Source: Mucor racemosus (Eukaryota; Mucoromycota; Mucoromycetes; Mucorales; Mucoraceae). Taken from it: a DNA stretch of 64,000 bases. The number at the start of each line of letters is the position of its first letter. Position 1 is the stretch's first letter. Location of the stretch: the NCBI GenBank assembly GCA_027405735.1, contig JAPEHQ010000006.1, positions 1,860,001-1,924,000 on the forward strand. Direction: 5' to 3'. The notes beneath the pieces are model-generated. The model made no database searches, was not told the origin of the DNA, and saw only the letters and a list, made by a program, of their open reading frames with translations. Positions 34,501 to 46,875 of the stretch are shown piece after piece. Both the position numbers and the translations under genes were made by a program.

Positions 34501-36687
34501 AGTTGATTGTTGGGGAATACAACATTGAGATCTTTTAATGTAAATTTATCATCTTGTTGATTGCTATCAGTGCCACCTGCAGTTATATCAGAATCATTAT
34601 CATTTTGTTCCACATTATCGTTGTTTGTATCAGAAGCTGGCCAAGAAACTGTGGCACTTTCAAACCCAATCTTAACTGCGGTATCTGCAGAATCAACGCT
34701 GGTTGTTGTAAAAGTACTAATTTCATCTTCATTGAGGTAATCTTCGATACGCTTTACACTAATAAGTGTTTCAAACAATTGAACTATGGATTCAGGGATA
34801 ACAGAAAATGCATTACGCAGTTCATTAAATATCCCAATTGATGTGAATGCAATAGGCGCAGTAAGTTTTCCACCTTGTAAACTAGTAAATGACCAAAATG
34901 CGATAGTTGTTACCAGAAGAGGTGTCTATAAGAGATTATTAATAAGATGGTATATAGGATATATATATATATATATATATATAGAAAACTCACTCCTTGC
35001 CATAATAACAAAAATACGATTTGAGACATGAATGCCTTTTTGAGATGACCAATTTCTGCATTTCTTGATTCCATAATACGCTTTGACCAATTTGATTCCC
35101 AAGCAAAGAATTTGATTTGACGAATACCTTGTAATACCTCATTCATCAACGATACCCTCTTATCTCGAGATTTCATCAATTTAGCTTGTACCTTGATGAA
35201 CCGTTTTGTATTGAAATGGTTAATAGGCAATGTTACTACAATGACCATAAGACCCATAATACTTGACCAGCCCAATAGACGATAAAGGAAATAAGTACCA
35301 AGTACTAATTCTGTAGGTGCTCTTATAAGAGCACTCCATTGTGAGGAGAATCCCGCAATTCTAGTGGCATCTGTACTCATTAAATTGACAATTAAACCAG
35401 TAGCCGAACTAACATTATCTTCTTTTATAGTTGCAGTAGCAGTAGTAGAGTCTTTTTTATCTTTGGTTTCTGATCCAGAAATCTTTTTTTTACTAGATAA
35501 AATGGAAACATCCTTTCGTCGCAATGTCTTTCTATAAAGCTCGATGTTTAACATTGATTTAATGCGAATTTGTACAGATGATTGTGCTACAAGTAAATGA
35601 GAAGATAAGGGTTAATATTAATCCAAAGCGCAACATTAGAAAATAATATCCAAAAAAGAACATTTTTACCATAATACCACATTTGTGCCATCACTAGATT
35701 ATCAACAATATTAAAAATTGACATGCCAAGAATGTAACCTAACCCTAAGACCAATGACCGATCATCCGCGCCTCCGACAGAAATGTCCTGAATCAATAAT
35801 AAAAACCTATTCAAGAATAAGGGTTGGCCATACATGAGAAGAGCGACCAGTACAGATAATGATAACTGTGCGATAAGTGATGCTCGATTTGCTAGATAGA
35901 GACGATATATTAAACCTTTACCACGACTAGCACCAAAATAATAAAATATATTGAAAGGTCTATGCTTGATGGGCAATCTGGGTAAATCATCATCCGTTAA
36001 ATCCTTTCCTTTAGAATTAACCATATTGATAATGGGAGTAAGCCAAGTAAAGTACAAGGTACCGATAATAGATTCGACATTAATACCGTTTACATGTTTA
36101 CCATTTTCATCTAAAAAGGGGGATCCTTGCTTGACAGTAGCAGTGGTGTACACCAGATCGAAACCGAAAATGACAGGCAAAACAAAGATTAGAGGCACAG
36201 CAGATGTTTGATACCATGACACCAATACATTGCCGATAGAAGTAATCCATAAAACAAGATATAAAGCAAATAAATGCACATTGAGTGTCCAGCCTAATGA
36301 GTTAGGTAAAGGATATCTAATGGCTGTAAGCGATAAAACCAGACAATAAGCCCAAGTAACAAACGTAAAAGCAGATCCTATGACAGAAAATACAAAATCG
36401 TCATGTTGCTGTTGTTGCTGTTGAGCTTGGATGTAGAATACATAGGCAGAAATAACTGCCAAAATTAAAGTTTCGAAATTCAATCGACTGAGACGATTTC
36501 CATTAGCAAAAGGTACATTTACAACATCCCTTTCGGTATCTCTTTTCAAGGGCAACGATTGGTCGAGATCAATATGTCGATGATTGTAAGCTCTTTGAAT
36601 AGAAAAAATCAATGAACTTAGAGTCAAAAATATTATTTGACATATAGATAGCCAAAAAGTAATGGGTATTTTAGTTAAATAATCCAT
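31527..36687 (-). CDS. ABCC-family (MRP) ATP-binding cassette transporter, Ybt1-like
   Basis: Seven exons (35670-36687, 34994-35586, 32688-34925, 32512-32637, 32186-32453, 31704-32124, 31527-31647) give 1594 residues. The order is TMD0, TMD1, NBD1, an acidic linker, TMD2, NBD2, as in full-length ABCC pumps. NBD1 has Walker A GGTGSGKT (about 683), signature LSGGQKARVALARA and Walker B VLMDDVLSAVD, with Asp where the catalytic Glu would be, a normal ABCC asymmetry. NBD2 has GRTGSGKST (about 1365), FSQGQRQ and VLMDEATASVD and should be the hydrolysing site. Family members move glutathione or glucuronide conjugates, bile acids or metals, often into the vacuole; the Ybt1-like label rests on overall look. 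All splice joins keep the frame. Confidence 0.95.
34959..34983. repeat. (AT)n microsatellite in an ABCC intron
   Basis: A pure AT dinucleotide run of about 25 bp inside intron 2 (34926-34993) of the ABCC gene, some 10 bp from the 5' splice site. Length variation would be expected. Confidence 0.9.
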
Positions 36688-38223
36688 TATTTAATTGTAG
36701 AACAAAAAAAGAAAAGAGAAAAAGAAACAAGCAGTTATTTTCAGATTAAATCACTTGGCATTATATGCTTTTTTTTTTTTTTGTCCGCGAATAGTATAGC
36801 TTTTGCAGAGATTAAAGGCTCATATTATGCTTCAGCAATGAGGCACCTTCTCTTCTATTGATACGATTAATTAAAGTTCCGATAGGCACATTGATAGCAA
36901 TCTATAATTTACTGTAATCGGGTATTGAGAGCGCGCCCACTAGTTTATTTGAATCTCATCTTTTTTTTTTTTTTTTTTTTGATTTATGATAAATGTTAAT
37001 AATTTGATCTGATGTACACCCAAGGTGATCATAATAGGAAATATGATTTGATTTAAGGTTTAAATGATACAATTTTGTAATCATGAGTGTAATTTTAGCA
37101 CTAATAAGACTAAGGATACTTACATATGGCAAAAAAAAAAAAAAAAAAAAAAAAAAAGGCTTATTGTATCAAGATTTTTTATGAAAAGATCATATACGCA
37201 TGCAGTTGAGCAATAGCAACCTATAGCATGGATACTAATGTTGAATAGTAGCAGTGAAAAAGTTCATTTAATCTGAATCTTGCTGAAATCAAATTCTTAG
37301 CCCATATTTATTCTCTGTCAAAATCTATCCAAAATGTTCAAATTTGATCTGTTTTCCACAGAAGAAAAAAACATTACTCACAATTTGAACCGCTAGTATA
37401 CCTAGAAATTTGGTTTTAACGTCTCTGAATAGTAGTTTGAATGTTTAAAAACCCTTTGAACTTATAGAATGCATACCGGAATTTCAATTTACACTGTTTC
37501 GTTTCTTCTCCTTCTGTAAGAAAAATGATAATTTGGTTACAATTATAACAAATATTGTATCAAATGTGCTTGGAATAAACATCAAGTACATTTCTCAGTT
37601 CTGCAGTATTAAAATTTTCTTATTGTCTCAAGAAAACAAACATTACACCTCGATAAAGTGCTTTGTGTAAGTTTGTAATTGGTTAAAACCCGACGAGGTG
37701 TTGGTTATTGATTCATCTTTAGGTTAATTGCCATACAATTCAAATACTTGGTTGCTGCTGTAAGTTTACGTTCCTGATTCTCATGCATTTATACAAGATA
37801 TGTGTTCCTGGTTGCTAGGGAGTTGAAATGCAGTACCTGTCAAGATTTTTTTCGCGTTGCTATGGTAACAGATTATGATCTCGGTTACCTGGTTGTTTAT
37901 ACGATGATACTCATCCCATTATTTTGTGTTGAGTTTGCTCTTGTGATTATTACTTTATTATGTTGTTGTTGTTGAAAATATTAATAAAATCACGAATGAA
38001 TACAAAATAAGAACAAGAAAATGCTGCGGCAATTATACACTTCTTATGTCAACATGAGAATATTCAGTAACGCGTTTCTTTACCAATCGAGCTATTTTGA
38101 AATCGATTGACATGATCATCTCAATTTTCTGGGAAAGTTTTCTGTTTAATATTTATAAAAAAATAAATTTCTTTTCTTTTTCCATTAAAACCCCTCTTCA
38201 TTTCGTAATATTCTGTCAACATA
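36688..38223. other. Intergenic DNA with long T and A runs
   Basis: Upstream region of the ABCC gene and of the EXPERA gene. It includes a T20 run (36961-36980) and an A27 run (37131-37157) in opposite sense, about 150 bp apart. No gene or RNA recognised. Confidence 0.5.
36961..37157. repeat. T20 and A27 homopolymer runs
   Basis: T20 at 36961-36980 and A27 at 37131-37157 are complementary and could pair. They may mark a retroposed fragment or simply be polymerase slippage products. Confidence 0.7.
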
Positions 38224-39101
38224 ATGGTTAAAAGCACAAAGCAAACAGTAAGCAACGTCTCCCAAGTTCCATTCTGGATTCGTACTTGGGCACTTGTCAG
38301 TTCTATTGTTGTAACTTGGGTATAATAGAATATATTGTGTATAATCATGCTTTGTAATTGACTATTGAAATTGGTTGATATTAGGATTTTGGATACTGCT
38401 TGCTTAGGTAAGGTTTTAAACAAAACAAAATTATCGACAAAAAAAAGGGAGGAAAAGATTAAAATAAAAAGTTTATAATTAGGCCTCTAAGTATGGAAGG
38501 TGGATCTCTCAATTTTTTATGGAAACCTTATAATTTGTACGCGAAGGTAAAATAAGAAAAAAATATCCTTCAAGGAGAATAAAAATGTGCCGTTAACGCT
38601 CAGAAATCTTCCACAGATTGATCATTTTTATGGATTGTCTGCTTTTAATTCCCAAGATGGTTTCACAGGGGCTCAAGGTGAATAAGATCTGAACAATATC
38701 TTGATAATATTTACTTATTTATATTTACATGATAGCCTCTATGAACGTTATTGAAACCTTGCTGAATTTCATTTATCTCGGGTTATTAAGAAACAAAAAT
38801 GTAAATGTGGGTCAGGCTAATTTGATTGGATTTTCAGCTGCCCTGATGACACTTTCAAAGACTGTATTGTATTGGCTTGTAGAGCCATTTTCAGGATATC
38901 AACACATTGGTCATAACAATATGAAAGATTTGATAGTTCTATGGATTGTACGTACATATAACATTTTACGGCAAAATGACGATTAATTTTTATTCATCTT
39001 AGATTCCAAATGGCCTTTGGATTGTGGTACCTGCTGCCATAGTGTACACATTGGGAAAAGACATAATTCACCGCTTAAACGTAAACTCAAAACAAGAATA
39101 A
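38224..39101 (+). CDS. EXPERA-domain membrane protein (EBP/TM6SF/TMEM97-like)
   Basis: Six exons: 38224-38319, 38385-38407 (only 23 nt), 38483-38546, 38617-38677, 38736-38947 and 39003-39101. Together they give 184 residues, with every junction in phase at GT-AG borders. The product has about four membrane segments. Family marks are RPLSMEGGSLNFLWKPYNLY, KIDHFYGLSAF, GFTGAQASMNVIE and WIIPNGLWIVVPA. EXPERA proteins include the sterol delta8-delta7 isomerase EBP and TMEM97/TM6SF regulators, all in the ER. I cannot tell enzyme from paralogue; fungi usually use Erg2 for that step, so isomerase activity should not be assumed. Because of the micro-exon and small exons, ORF-based searches would see only exon 5. 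Confidence 0.88.
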
Positions 39102-39204
39102 AATAATTTCTCCCATTCAGGAAAATAAAATAATATTCCTTTTCCCCGTGCCTGTAAAACTGAAAAATGACTTTCAAATGCTTTGGTTGCATAAAGTAAA
39201 AAGG

Positions 39205-39212
39205 TATATAAT
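39205..39212 (+). promoter_or_regulatory. TATA element of the L-fuconate dehydratase gene
   Basis: TATATAAT lies 60 bp upstream of the dehydratase start codon, a usual distance. Supported by position only. Confidence 0.5.
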
Positions 39213-39271
39213 ATGGCCTAATTTTTAGTGAAATACCTTTTTTTTTACCTATATCTTTTATATTATTCACA

Positions 39272-40710
39272 ATGGTTCAAACAGATTTACTTGACACAGT
39301 TATTACTAAATTCGAAATTAGAGACATTCGTTTTCCTACTTCAAAGAGCTTAGATGGTTCAGATGCCATGAACAAAGATCCTGATTATTCTGCCGCTTAT
39401 GTTATTTTCTATACTGATGTTGCTGATTTTGAAGGTCATGGTATGACTTTTACTTGTGGTCGTGGTAATGAAACAGTTTGTTGTTGTATTGAACAACTCT
39501 CTACAAAGTTTGTCAATAAGAAACTTAGAGATTTGGTTGCTGATATGCGTGCTACTCATCAAATTTGTACTGGTGATTCTCAATTACGTTGGATTGGTCC
39601 CGAAAAAGGTGTTATTCAACTTGCTACTGGTGCTGTTATCAATGCTATCTGGGATCTTTGGGCTAAAGCCGTCAATAAACCTGTTTGGAAGTTGGTTGTT
39701 GACATGACTCCCGAAGAATTCGTTCAATGTATTGATTTCCGTTACATTACAGATGTCATTACCCCCGAGGAAGCCATTGAAATGCTGCGTGAGAATGTTG
39801 CTACTAAAGCAGAACATGAAGCCGATGTCAGAGCACATGGTTACCCTAGCTACACCACTTCTGCAGGATGGTTAGGTAAGTTTGTTTTGATTTTCTTTTT
39901 TTATAAAACCTATATGCTGATTAAGCGATCAAATAGGCTACAGTGATGATAAAGTTCGTAGATTGATTCGTGAATCAAAGGCTGAAGGTTTCACTTACTT
40001 TAAGCAAAAGGTTGGAAGTGATAAACAAGCTGATATTCGTCGTGCTGGTATTATTCGTGAAGAAATTGGTGATGATGGTGTATTAATGATGGATGCTAAC
40101 CAAGTTTGGGATGTGCAAGAAGCTGTTGATTGGATGCAAGATCTTTTACCTTTCAACCCTCTTTTCATTGAGGAACCTACTTCTCCTGATGATGTACTCG
40201 GCCATGCTGCTATTCGTAAAGCTCTTTATCCTCGTACAAAAGTTGCTACTGGTGAACATATTCAAAATCGTATCATTTTCAAGCAATTATTCCAAGCTCA
40301 AGCCATTGATTTCTGTCAAATTGATTCTTGTCGTGTTGCTGGTGTAAATGAAATTCTTGCTATTCTTTTGATGGCCAAGAAATTCAACATTCCTGTTTGG
40401 CCCCATGCTGGTAAGTGCTGCATAAAACGATTGCTTTTATTCTTGAATTCTAATTTAATTGTATTTAGGTGGTGTTGGTTTATGTGAATATGTTCAACAT
40501 CTTTCATTAATTGATTATATTTGTGTTACTGGTACTACGAAGGGTCGTGCCTTGGAATATGTTGATCATTTGCATGAACACTTTTTGGACCCTGTTGTCA
40601 TGAAGAATGGTAGATACACTGCTCCTCTTGCTCCTGGTTATTCTATCCAAATGAAGCGTGATTCAATTGAAGATTACACCTTCCCCAACGGTAAAATACA
40701 TTTACAATAG
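39272..40710 (+). CDS. L-fuconate dehydratase-like enzyme, enolase superfamily (ENOSF1-type)
   Basis: Exons 39272-39875, 39937-40410 and 40469-40710 give 439 residues, matching the ENOSF1/FucD length. The start DTVITKFEIRDIRFPTSKSL and the GPEKGVIQLATGAVINAIWD segment are typical of the subgroup. The barrel carries the KxK motif (FKQKVG), metal ligands in LMMDANQ, FIEEPTSPDD and TGEHIQNR, and the catalytic histidine in WPHAGGVGLCE. The enzyme removes water from L-fuconate to give 2-keto-3-deoxy-L-fuconate in the cytosol, with Mg2+. The final intron splits the PHAGGVG motif. All catalytic residues are present. Sugar specificity within the subgroup is inferred. Codon bias resembles that of PDI, suggesting good expression. 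Confidence 0.93.
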
Positions 40711-41104
40711 ATTTAGCTCTCTTCCTCCTTCCTTTTATCATTGCTCCTCGTTTAACTTTGTGCCATTATAATACCTCATACAATTATTAAATATTACTTA
40801 AAACAAAATCCGTGTATTTTTTGTGATTGTTGAATATTTACAATATCTGAGAATCGACTTTTTGGTCACAAAACAAATGTTTTCATTTTACGTAAAACTT
40901 ACGAGTCAAAAAAATTGCAACACATATTATGGATGCTATAAATGCTGCATCTATTTTGAAAATAGTAATATGTAGTCAATAGCATAATGAAAAATCCTTT
41001 GAAAGAGAAATTCGGATTTTTTTACCATGTGGCTCTGATAACATATTACGGTTATAGTGCGGGAAAAAAGATAGAAGAACTTGCTTCAACTAATTAATTA
41101 CACT
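40711..41104. other. Intergenic, 3' flank of dehydratase gene
   Basis: Likely 3' UTR, then AT-rich DNA leading into an R1 fragment. Nothing else seen. Confidence 0.45.
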
Positions 41105-41435
41105 TGTTTAATACAGTGGGTTGTGGAATTTGCCCTTTGAGATCATTATTCTGTCAAAGATGTGTACCTACTCTCATATAAAGTTGGAAGTTGTTAGAAT
41201 CGAAATTCGCCGAGACAGGTTTTTTGTTTTCGATTTTTTATGGCAGTAAAAAAAGTATGTTCAGATGATTTCTGAATTTTTCACCCAATACTAAGCCAAA
41301 TTCCGTCAAGTTTTTAAAGATGTAACTTCCCTCTGTAGGCCATTGATATCTGTCCGAAAATAAAAGAGTTAATGTCAGAATAATAAGTGTACTGGCCTAA
41401 CATTGACCAAAATTAACCTAAAATCGATTATAAAG
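41105..41435 (-). repeat. R1 family repeat, fragment F
   Basis: On the minus strand this diverged piece follows copy C around 29030-29360. Shared text includes TGTCCGAAAATA, TACTGGCCTAACATTGAC and TAAAATCGATT. It stops where the R2 hairpin end begins, as if R2 had inserted into it. Confidence 0.75.
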
Positions 41436-41462
41436 AGTCTAGTTCCCTTCATAAACTAGACT
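41436..41462. repeat. Terminal hairpin of R2 copy 1
   Basis: AGTCTAGTTC (41436-41445), a 7-nt loop, then AAACTAGACT (41453-41462): a 10-bp stem with one mismatch at the loop side. The same structure, perfectly paired, ends R2 copy 2 at 63922-63948. Confidence 0.8.
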
Positions 41463-42404
41463 TCAGGGACATAATGCTACCGAATTACTCTATAACTTGA
41501 ATGCGAGTAAGTTGATATTGTAACGTGGCCATTGGTTGTATCGCAGTGCGTATAGTAATAGAATCTCTTGCATAAGCTGAAGGTTGATATGCATTTCGGA
41601 TAACATAATAATGTGTGATGTGATTAGGATATAGGATAGTAGTAGTATAATAATATATTAGGCTTGACAGGTTCATAACAAATCTATTGATTCATTTAAT
41701 TGATGATATTAAATTAAACGTAGTATAATATGATTCATATTTTTGCCAATGGTCACTCTTCCAAAAAAAAAGCCGAACAATAATCTCCGGAAGCGGCCAC
41801 CTAAAGATATTTCCAAGCTTTAAATCTATAGAAAAAATCACCGGACAGCCCGGACGCGGTTTTTTAAATATTCCAAGCAGCTATAAGATGCAGGTAGCGA
41901 AACGTCATATAAAAATTAAGGATCGACTGTATTGCTATTAATTATTCAAAGGCTTATTTTAAGTAAAGCATAAATACAACCTACAACATTATTAGCCTAA
42001 TAGCGGGTTTAACTTGAAAAGTATAAGATGATACAACCGGATTTGAAAAAAGTCCATAAAATCTGAAATGCTCAAGATTTAGAATAAATATTGTAGCAAG
42101 AAAAAATATATAATTTAATAAAGGAACTTGTTAATTAAATCACACACAAAAACAGAAGATCATCTTTATTTAATATCAATAATAATTTGTCCTATTTATG
42201 AACAAATAAATTCTATATTACATTTATCTGTTAGATCAGTTTTGGATCGATTATATCTTTCTGACATTCCATGTCAGATCAATCTATTTACATTAGTAAC
42301 ACAGCACATTTAAGTTGAGCTTATTTCATACAGCTAAATCCAACAAGTGGATATGTTTCACAAATTTAAAGGATTTATATATGAAAGCACTAAGGCCAAC
42401 CTGT

Positions 42405-42570
42405 GCTGCACAAGATGATTTTGTTGTGCCCAGGTGGGCTGCATATTATAGCCTGAGCTGTTGTGCTCACTGAATAATGACTAAAACGACAACACGATGC
42501 ACATGGGCACAACAAAAGAAACTGCACACGAGCACAACGAAAAGCCTGTATGTGCAGAATTATAGACTCT
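42405..42570. repeat. Cluster of TTGTGC/GCACAA motifs in R2
   Basis: At least five copies of TTGTGC or its complement GCACAA occur here in both orientations, some able to pair (GCACAA, 10-nt spacer, TTGTGC). The same cluster exists in R2 copy 2 at 62680-62835. The role is unknown; protein-binding sites or a folded RNA are possible. Confidence 0.6.
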
Positions 42571-43451
42571 GTCCATGTGAATGACATTAATCCCATGTGC
42601 CCGTAATAGTAGAATTGGCCATAAGCATATCATTACAGTATCTTTATTTGTGCATAATAATAAAATCTGACCATGAGAATAATGAGCTGATTGTATGGGC
42701 GCAAATTGATTTGTACATGAACATAGGATTTCACACCCAACGTATCGTATTATGGTCAACCGAGTTTGACTGTTATAACGGGCCGTTTTTTATGCAGACT
42801 CGGATGGGGGTATTCGAGTTTTTTTTTTCGTGTCACCTAAACTCGAAAGTGGGATTCGAGTTTTGGCTTTCAAAAAATATGTGAAATTGTGAAATAATCA
42901 AATATACGTACATTAACGTATAATTTGACGAAGGGTGATTTAAAAATGCTCTGATTTATTGAAATTTGAAAGATAAACGTATGAAATCATGCAAAAAATA
43001 AAAAAAAATACTGTTTAATTATGAGCTTATAAAGAGAGTTTATGTACTAATTGAATGAGTGTATTGAATTTGAATGGTAATGTAATTAGAATAAACATAT
43101 GAATATCGTATGAATATACTGTAATTGAACCATGCTTTTATACTTTAATTGTAGCGTGATGATAGAAGCATGGAATGTAGCATTGTCTGATTTGCGCTAT
43201 TAAACATCATGGTTTGACAAAGGTTCTAAATAGGTAATTTGGTAATTTCTGATTCTGATAGATCATGCTTGCTTGTCTTTTATTTCATGTATACTTTATA
43301 CATATACTCGTTATTTTGAATGAAAACGTGCTTCTGTAACAACATTATTACCGCGCAAGTCATTACCATTTATAAATTGTATGCCATGAGTGAGAGTGAT
43401 TTTTTGACGTAATGTTTACATACAATAAAGTAAAAGTTTTCTAATTTTTTG

Positions 43452-43460
43452 TATATATAA
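43452..43460 (+). promoter_or_regulatory. TATA element of the hAT transposase gene
   Basis: TATATATAA about 72 bp upstream of the transposase ATG, inside the element, so the promoter travels with it. Confidence 0.5.
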
Positions 43461-43531
43461 GCTACTCTATCTTTGAGGTTGAGTTCCTTAATTTTTTGTT
43501 CATCTAAACATTTTTATTATAAATAAAAGAA

Positions 43532-46500
43532 ATGAGTGAACAGCCTCATGATAGCCATGATCCTTTTTCAATTCCAAGCCTTATCCAACGTGTTTCTTCC
43601 TATTCATCTATGGGAACTTCTTCAACTACTGCATCTTTAACTGACAGATTTAGAGGTAGTTTACCTTTTGAAGGGCTAGAAGAAATTAGGCGGCATAATA
43701 GGACAAGCAGAATATCGATAAGGTCAGAAGTAACAGGAAAGGAGCATGATATACCATGGTGTGGAAGTGACAGGAGGGAGGCAGCAAATTATGACAACAA
43801 AGTGCACCGGGCTTGGAAATGGTGGAATATATATGGTTATGGAATGAGAGTTGATGATTTTATACATTGTACTGTAAAGAGAAGAAAAGGAGAATGCTTC
43901 GAAAAATTTTCTAGTTCAAAAGGATCAAGTACAAGCTTTCGAAAACATCTTGAAAACAAACATTTTAATCTTACTGAATCCAGACGTGAGTATTATTTTA
44001 TCAATCAATCATAAATTCGCATTCATTAACATGTTACATTGCACGTTAGATAATATAATTCTTAAATTATTGACGTTTTCGAAAGAACAAATTACTGATT
44101 GGGAAGATAAAACAGACAGAGAAAAAGAGATTTATAACTATGATTTTGTTCAAAGCTGTCTCACGCAAGAAAATAAGCCTCATCTGGACAGATATCAAAA
44201 AGAACAAGACGAAATTGATACAATCGATGAGGAGCCCCATACAAGAGAAGCTTTTCTTAAACTATTTACTGATTTCATTATAGCTAATAGATTGACAATA
44301 AATTTTTCTGAAAAAAACATTACTTTGGAAAAGCTTATTCAATTCAGCAGCAGAAATAGTGGAAATGATGGCTCAAAATCGTACGATCCAATACTGATAC
44401 CTCCCAAGAAAAATAAATTGAAGGATTTGCTTATTCAAAAATACTTGGATCAAAAGGAAATAATTAAAACCACTCTGCAAGAGCAAGAATTCTTAAATTT
44501 TACAACTGATTTGTGGAAGAGTGATACTAGTGAGTAAAAAGTACTACATATACTTTCTTCATTACTGACTTTATTTAATGATGCAACGTAGACAAGTATT
44601 TCATGGGAATAACAGCACATTACATCGACAAAAATTGGAAGCCGCAACAAATAACAATTGCTATTAAATACATGAAAAATGCTTCTCATTCGGGTATGCG
44701 CCAATTTATACAATTCATAAATGTTGATTTGTTTTGATACTGACATTCATAAAAAGGAAAAGATCTTGGAAAATTATTCCTTGCAGTGTTGGATGACTAT
44801 GGCATCAAAAACAAATTATTCTGCATAACAACCGATAATGCATCAAATAATGGATCAATGGGAGAATATATTGAAAAGGTAGCAGAAGATGATGAGTCTT
44901 TCAATTTCAAAAAGAAGGAAAACATGATTTCCTGTTTTGCGCACGTAATCAACATTGTATGTCACGATTTAATTGAAAAAGGGCTAAAAGCAAAAGCACC
45001 AAATGATAGCGCAAACATGGAAGCTGTTATGGAAGATGTAAGTATTTGATTAATTACATGAAATTATTTATTGAATTAATTGGATCTAAAACCATCCAGA
45101 TAAACAAAAGTGGTGCCGAGGGTAATAATCCCATTGATAGGCTTCGTAAAGGTTGCGCTAAAATCAAACTTTCTAACCAATTGACATGTGTCTTTGAATC
45201 AAATAAGAAGATATTAAAACTGCCTGATTTAGCAATAATAGTCGACTGTTCTACGAGATGGCACTCTACAAAACATATGATAGATCGGTTCTTGGTGGTA
45301 AGAGAAGCATATAGACTGACAGTGAATTCAGACGACGATATACGTGAAAACTGTAGTTTAAATGATGAGCAAATCCAGTATATTACTATTGTTAACGAAG
45401 TATTGACAAAATTCGAAAAAATAACAGTTTGGCTCTCAAGTCAGCAGTAAGTAGCAATATTACAGCTTTAATAAAAAATAGTATACCATACAGTACTAAT
45501 TAACTTCTCCAGGTATACAACTATTAATAAAACAATCGTTTTATGTAACCGTTTATTTGACCAATTGGACGCATTTCAAGAAAAAAACCCACATTTGGCA
45601 GACGCTATTCAGTGTTGCAAGGATAAGCTATCGAAGTACTATTCTAAGACTGATTTAACAAGTGTTTATGCAAATTCCACCTTGGTTGACCCGAGTCTGA
45701 AGTTTTCATACTGGTACTACTTTTATCTTTCTTGTAGCTGATGATGCTTATTATTTTTATTATTTTAGGAAAGATCAAAAATGGGAGAAAAATATAATTG
45801 ATGAACAAATAGCTGTTTGCAAGGAATCATTTTCCTCATTTTTAGAAAAGTATTATGCTAGAGAACTAGATGGTAGTAGTAGTAGCAAAACAGTGATGTA
45901 CAGAATGATCTATGGAAATGAAGCAGGTAATTCATATCTGTTCTGTATTTTGATTTACATTACTGATATATAACATTTTTTGCATCAGGCCCATCGACAT
46001 CAACAATTATGGACATTGATAGTATTGACTCTTCCGATTCTTCTTATAATACTTCTGATAATGAAGATATAGTTGGCTCAACTCGACCATCTAGATCACA
46101 AGAAGATGAAAGATATAAAAAGGTTCAGTTGTACGAAGGAAATGTTGACATAATCAAACATTATGTTGAAACAAATGCTGATTTGAAAAGGTACCTTGAC
46201 ATTGACCACAGAAAAGAGTACAAGTCGAAGTTGAAATTGCGCAGATATAAATTGCAAAATGGTAAAGCTGTCATTTATGTAATTTTGATAACATTTACTA
46301 ATGGAGCATTTATATAAAACACAATAGATGATGATGACGATGACACTAACGATGAAGACGAAGTTGCCATAACCAACATGGAACTTGGAAAAAAATATGC
46401 GACCTTGCCCCTAAAATTTTGGAAGCAGCATGAAAATCTTTTTCCAACACTATCATTATTTGCTAAAAAATATTTATCTATTCCTGCTACAAGCGTCCCT

Positions 46501-46626
46501 GCCGAAAGGCTATTCTCACAAGCGAAATATGTCATAAATAATACAAGAGCCAAGCTGCATCCAGATACTGGAGAAAAAATTGTGTTGCTAACTTGTTGGC
46601 AAAGTGAATTATTTACCAAGGTGTAA
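43532..46626 (+). CDS. hAT-family transposase, nine exons, apparently intact
   Basis: Exons 43532-43985, 44086-44529, 44592-44693, 44757-45037, 45100-45446, 45513-45713, 45769-45926, 45989-46261 and 46328-46626 sum to 2,559 nt and 852 residues with no break. A BED-type zinc finger lies near residues 110-145 (HCTVKRRKGEC...FRKHLENKH). The hAT catalytic triad is in place: D in TTDLWKSD, D in ITTDNASNN and E in SVPAERLFSQA. CSTRWHSTKHMIDRF, with its conserved tryptophan, and the C-terminal dimerisation region (YLSIPATSVPAERLF) are present. An acidic, Asp/Ser-rich insert precedes the last domain. It would cut and paste its own element. Whether it is expressed is unknown. Confidence 0.93.
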
Positions 46627-46875
46627 TGTAAAATCATGTGCCTTAATTAGTTTTTTTAGTTGTTAAATTCATGAAATAAATATCGATGCATGATTTCATA
46701 TATGTATATTAATTTGTCAAAGCTGATATTATAACGGTCTGCTCAAGACGACCCGATACTTGCTTCCACCCCGTTATTTATCTGAGTTACAAAAAAAACG
46801 GACCGTTTTCCAACTCGAATCGAATAGCCGTTTCCGTTAAAACTCGATTCAAACTCGAATCGAAGCCCATTCCTA

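Larger units (their letters stand above)
41436..42723 (+). repeat. R2 family repeat, copy 1, left part (interrupted by hAT)
   Basis: An inverted counterpart of 62525-63949. It begins with a palindrome (41436-41462), includes GCCAATGGTCACTCTTCC and GGAAGCGGCCACCTAAAG, and breaks at 42723 at the hAT insertion; it continues at 46876. A clustered TTGTGC/GCACAA region lies at 42405-42570. Confidence 0.85.
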
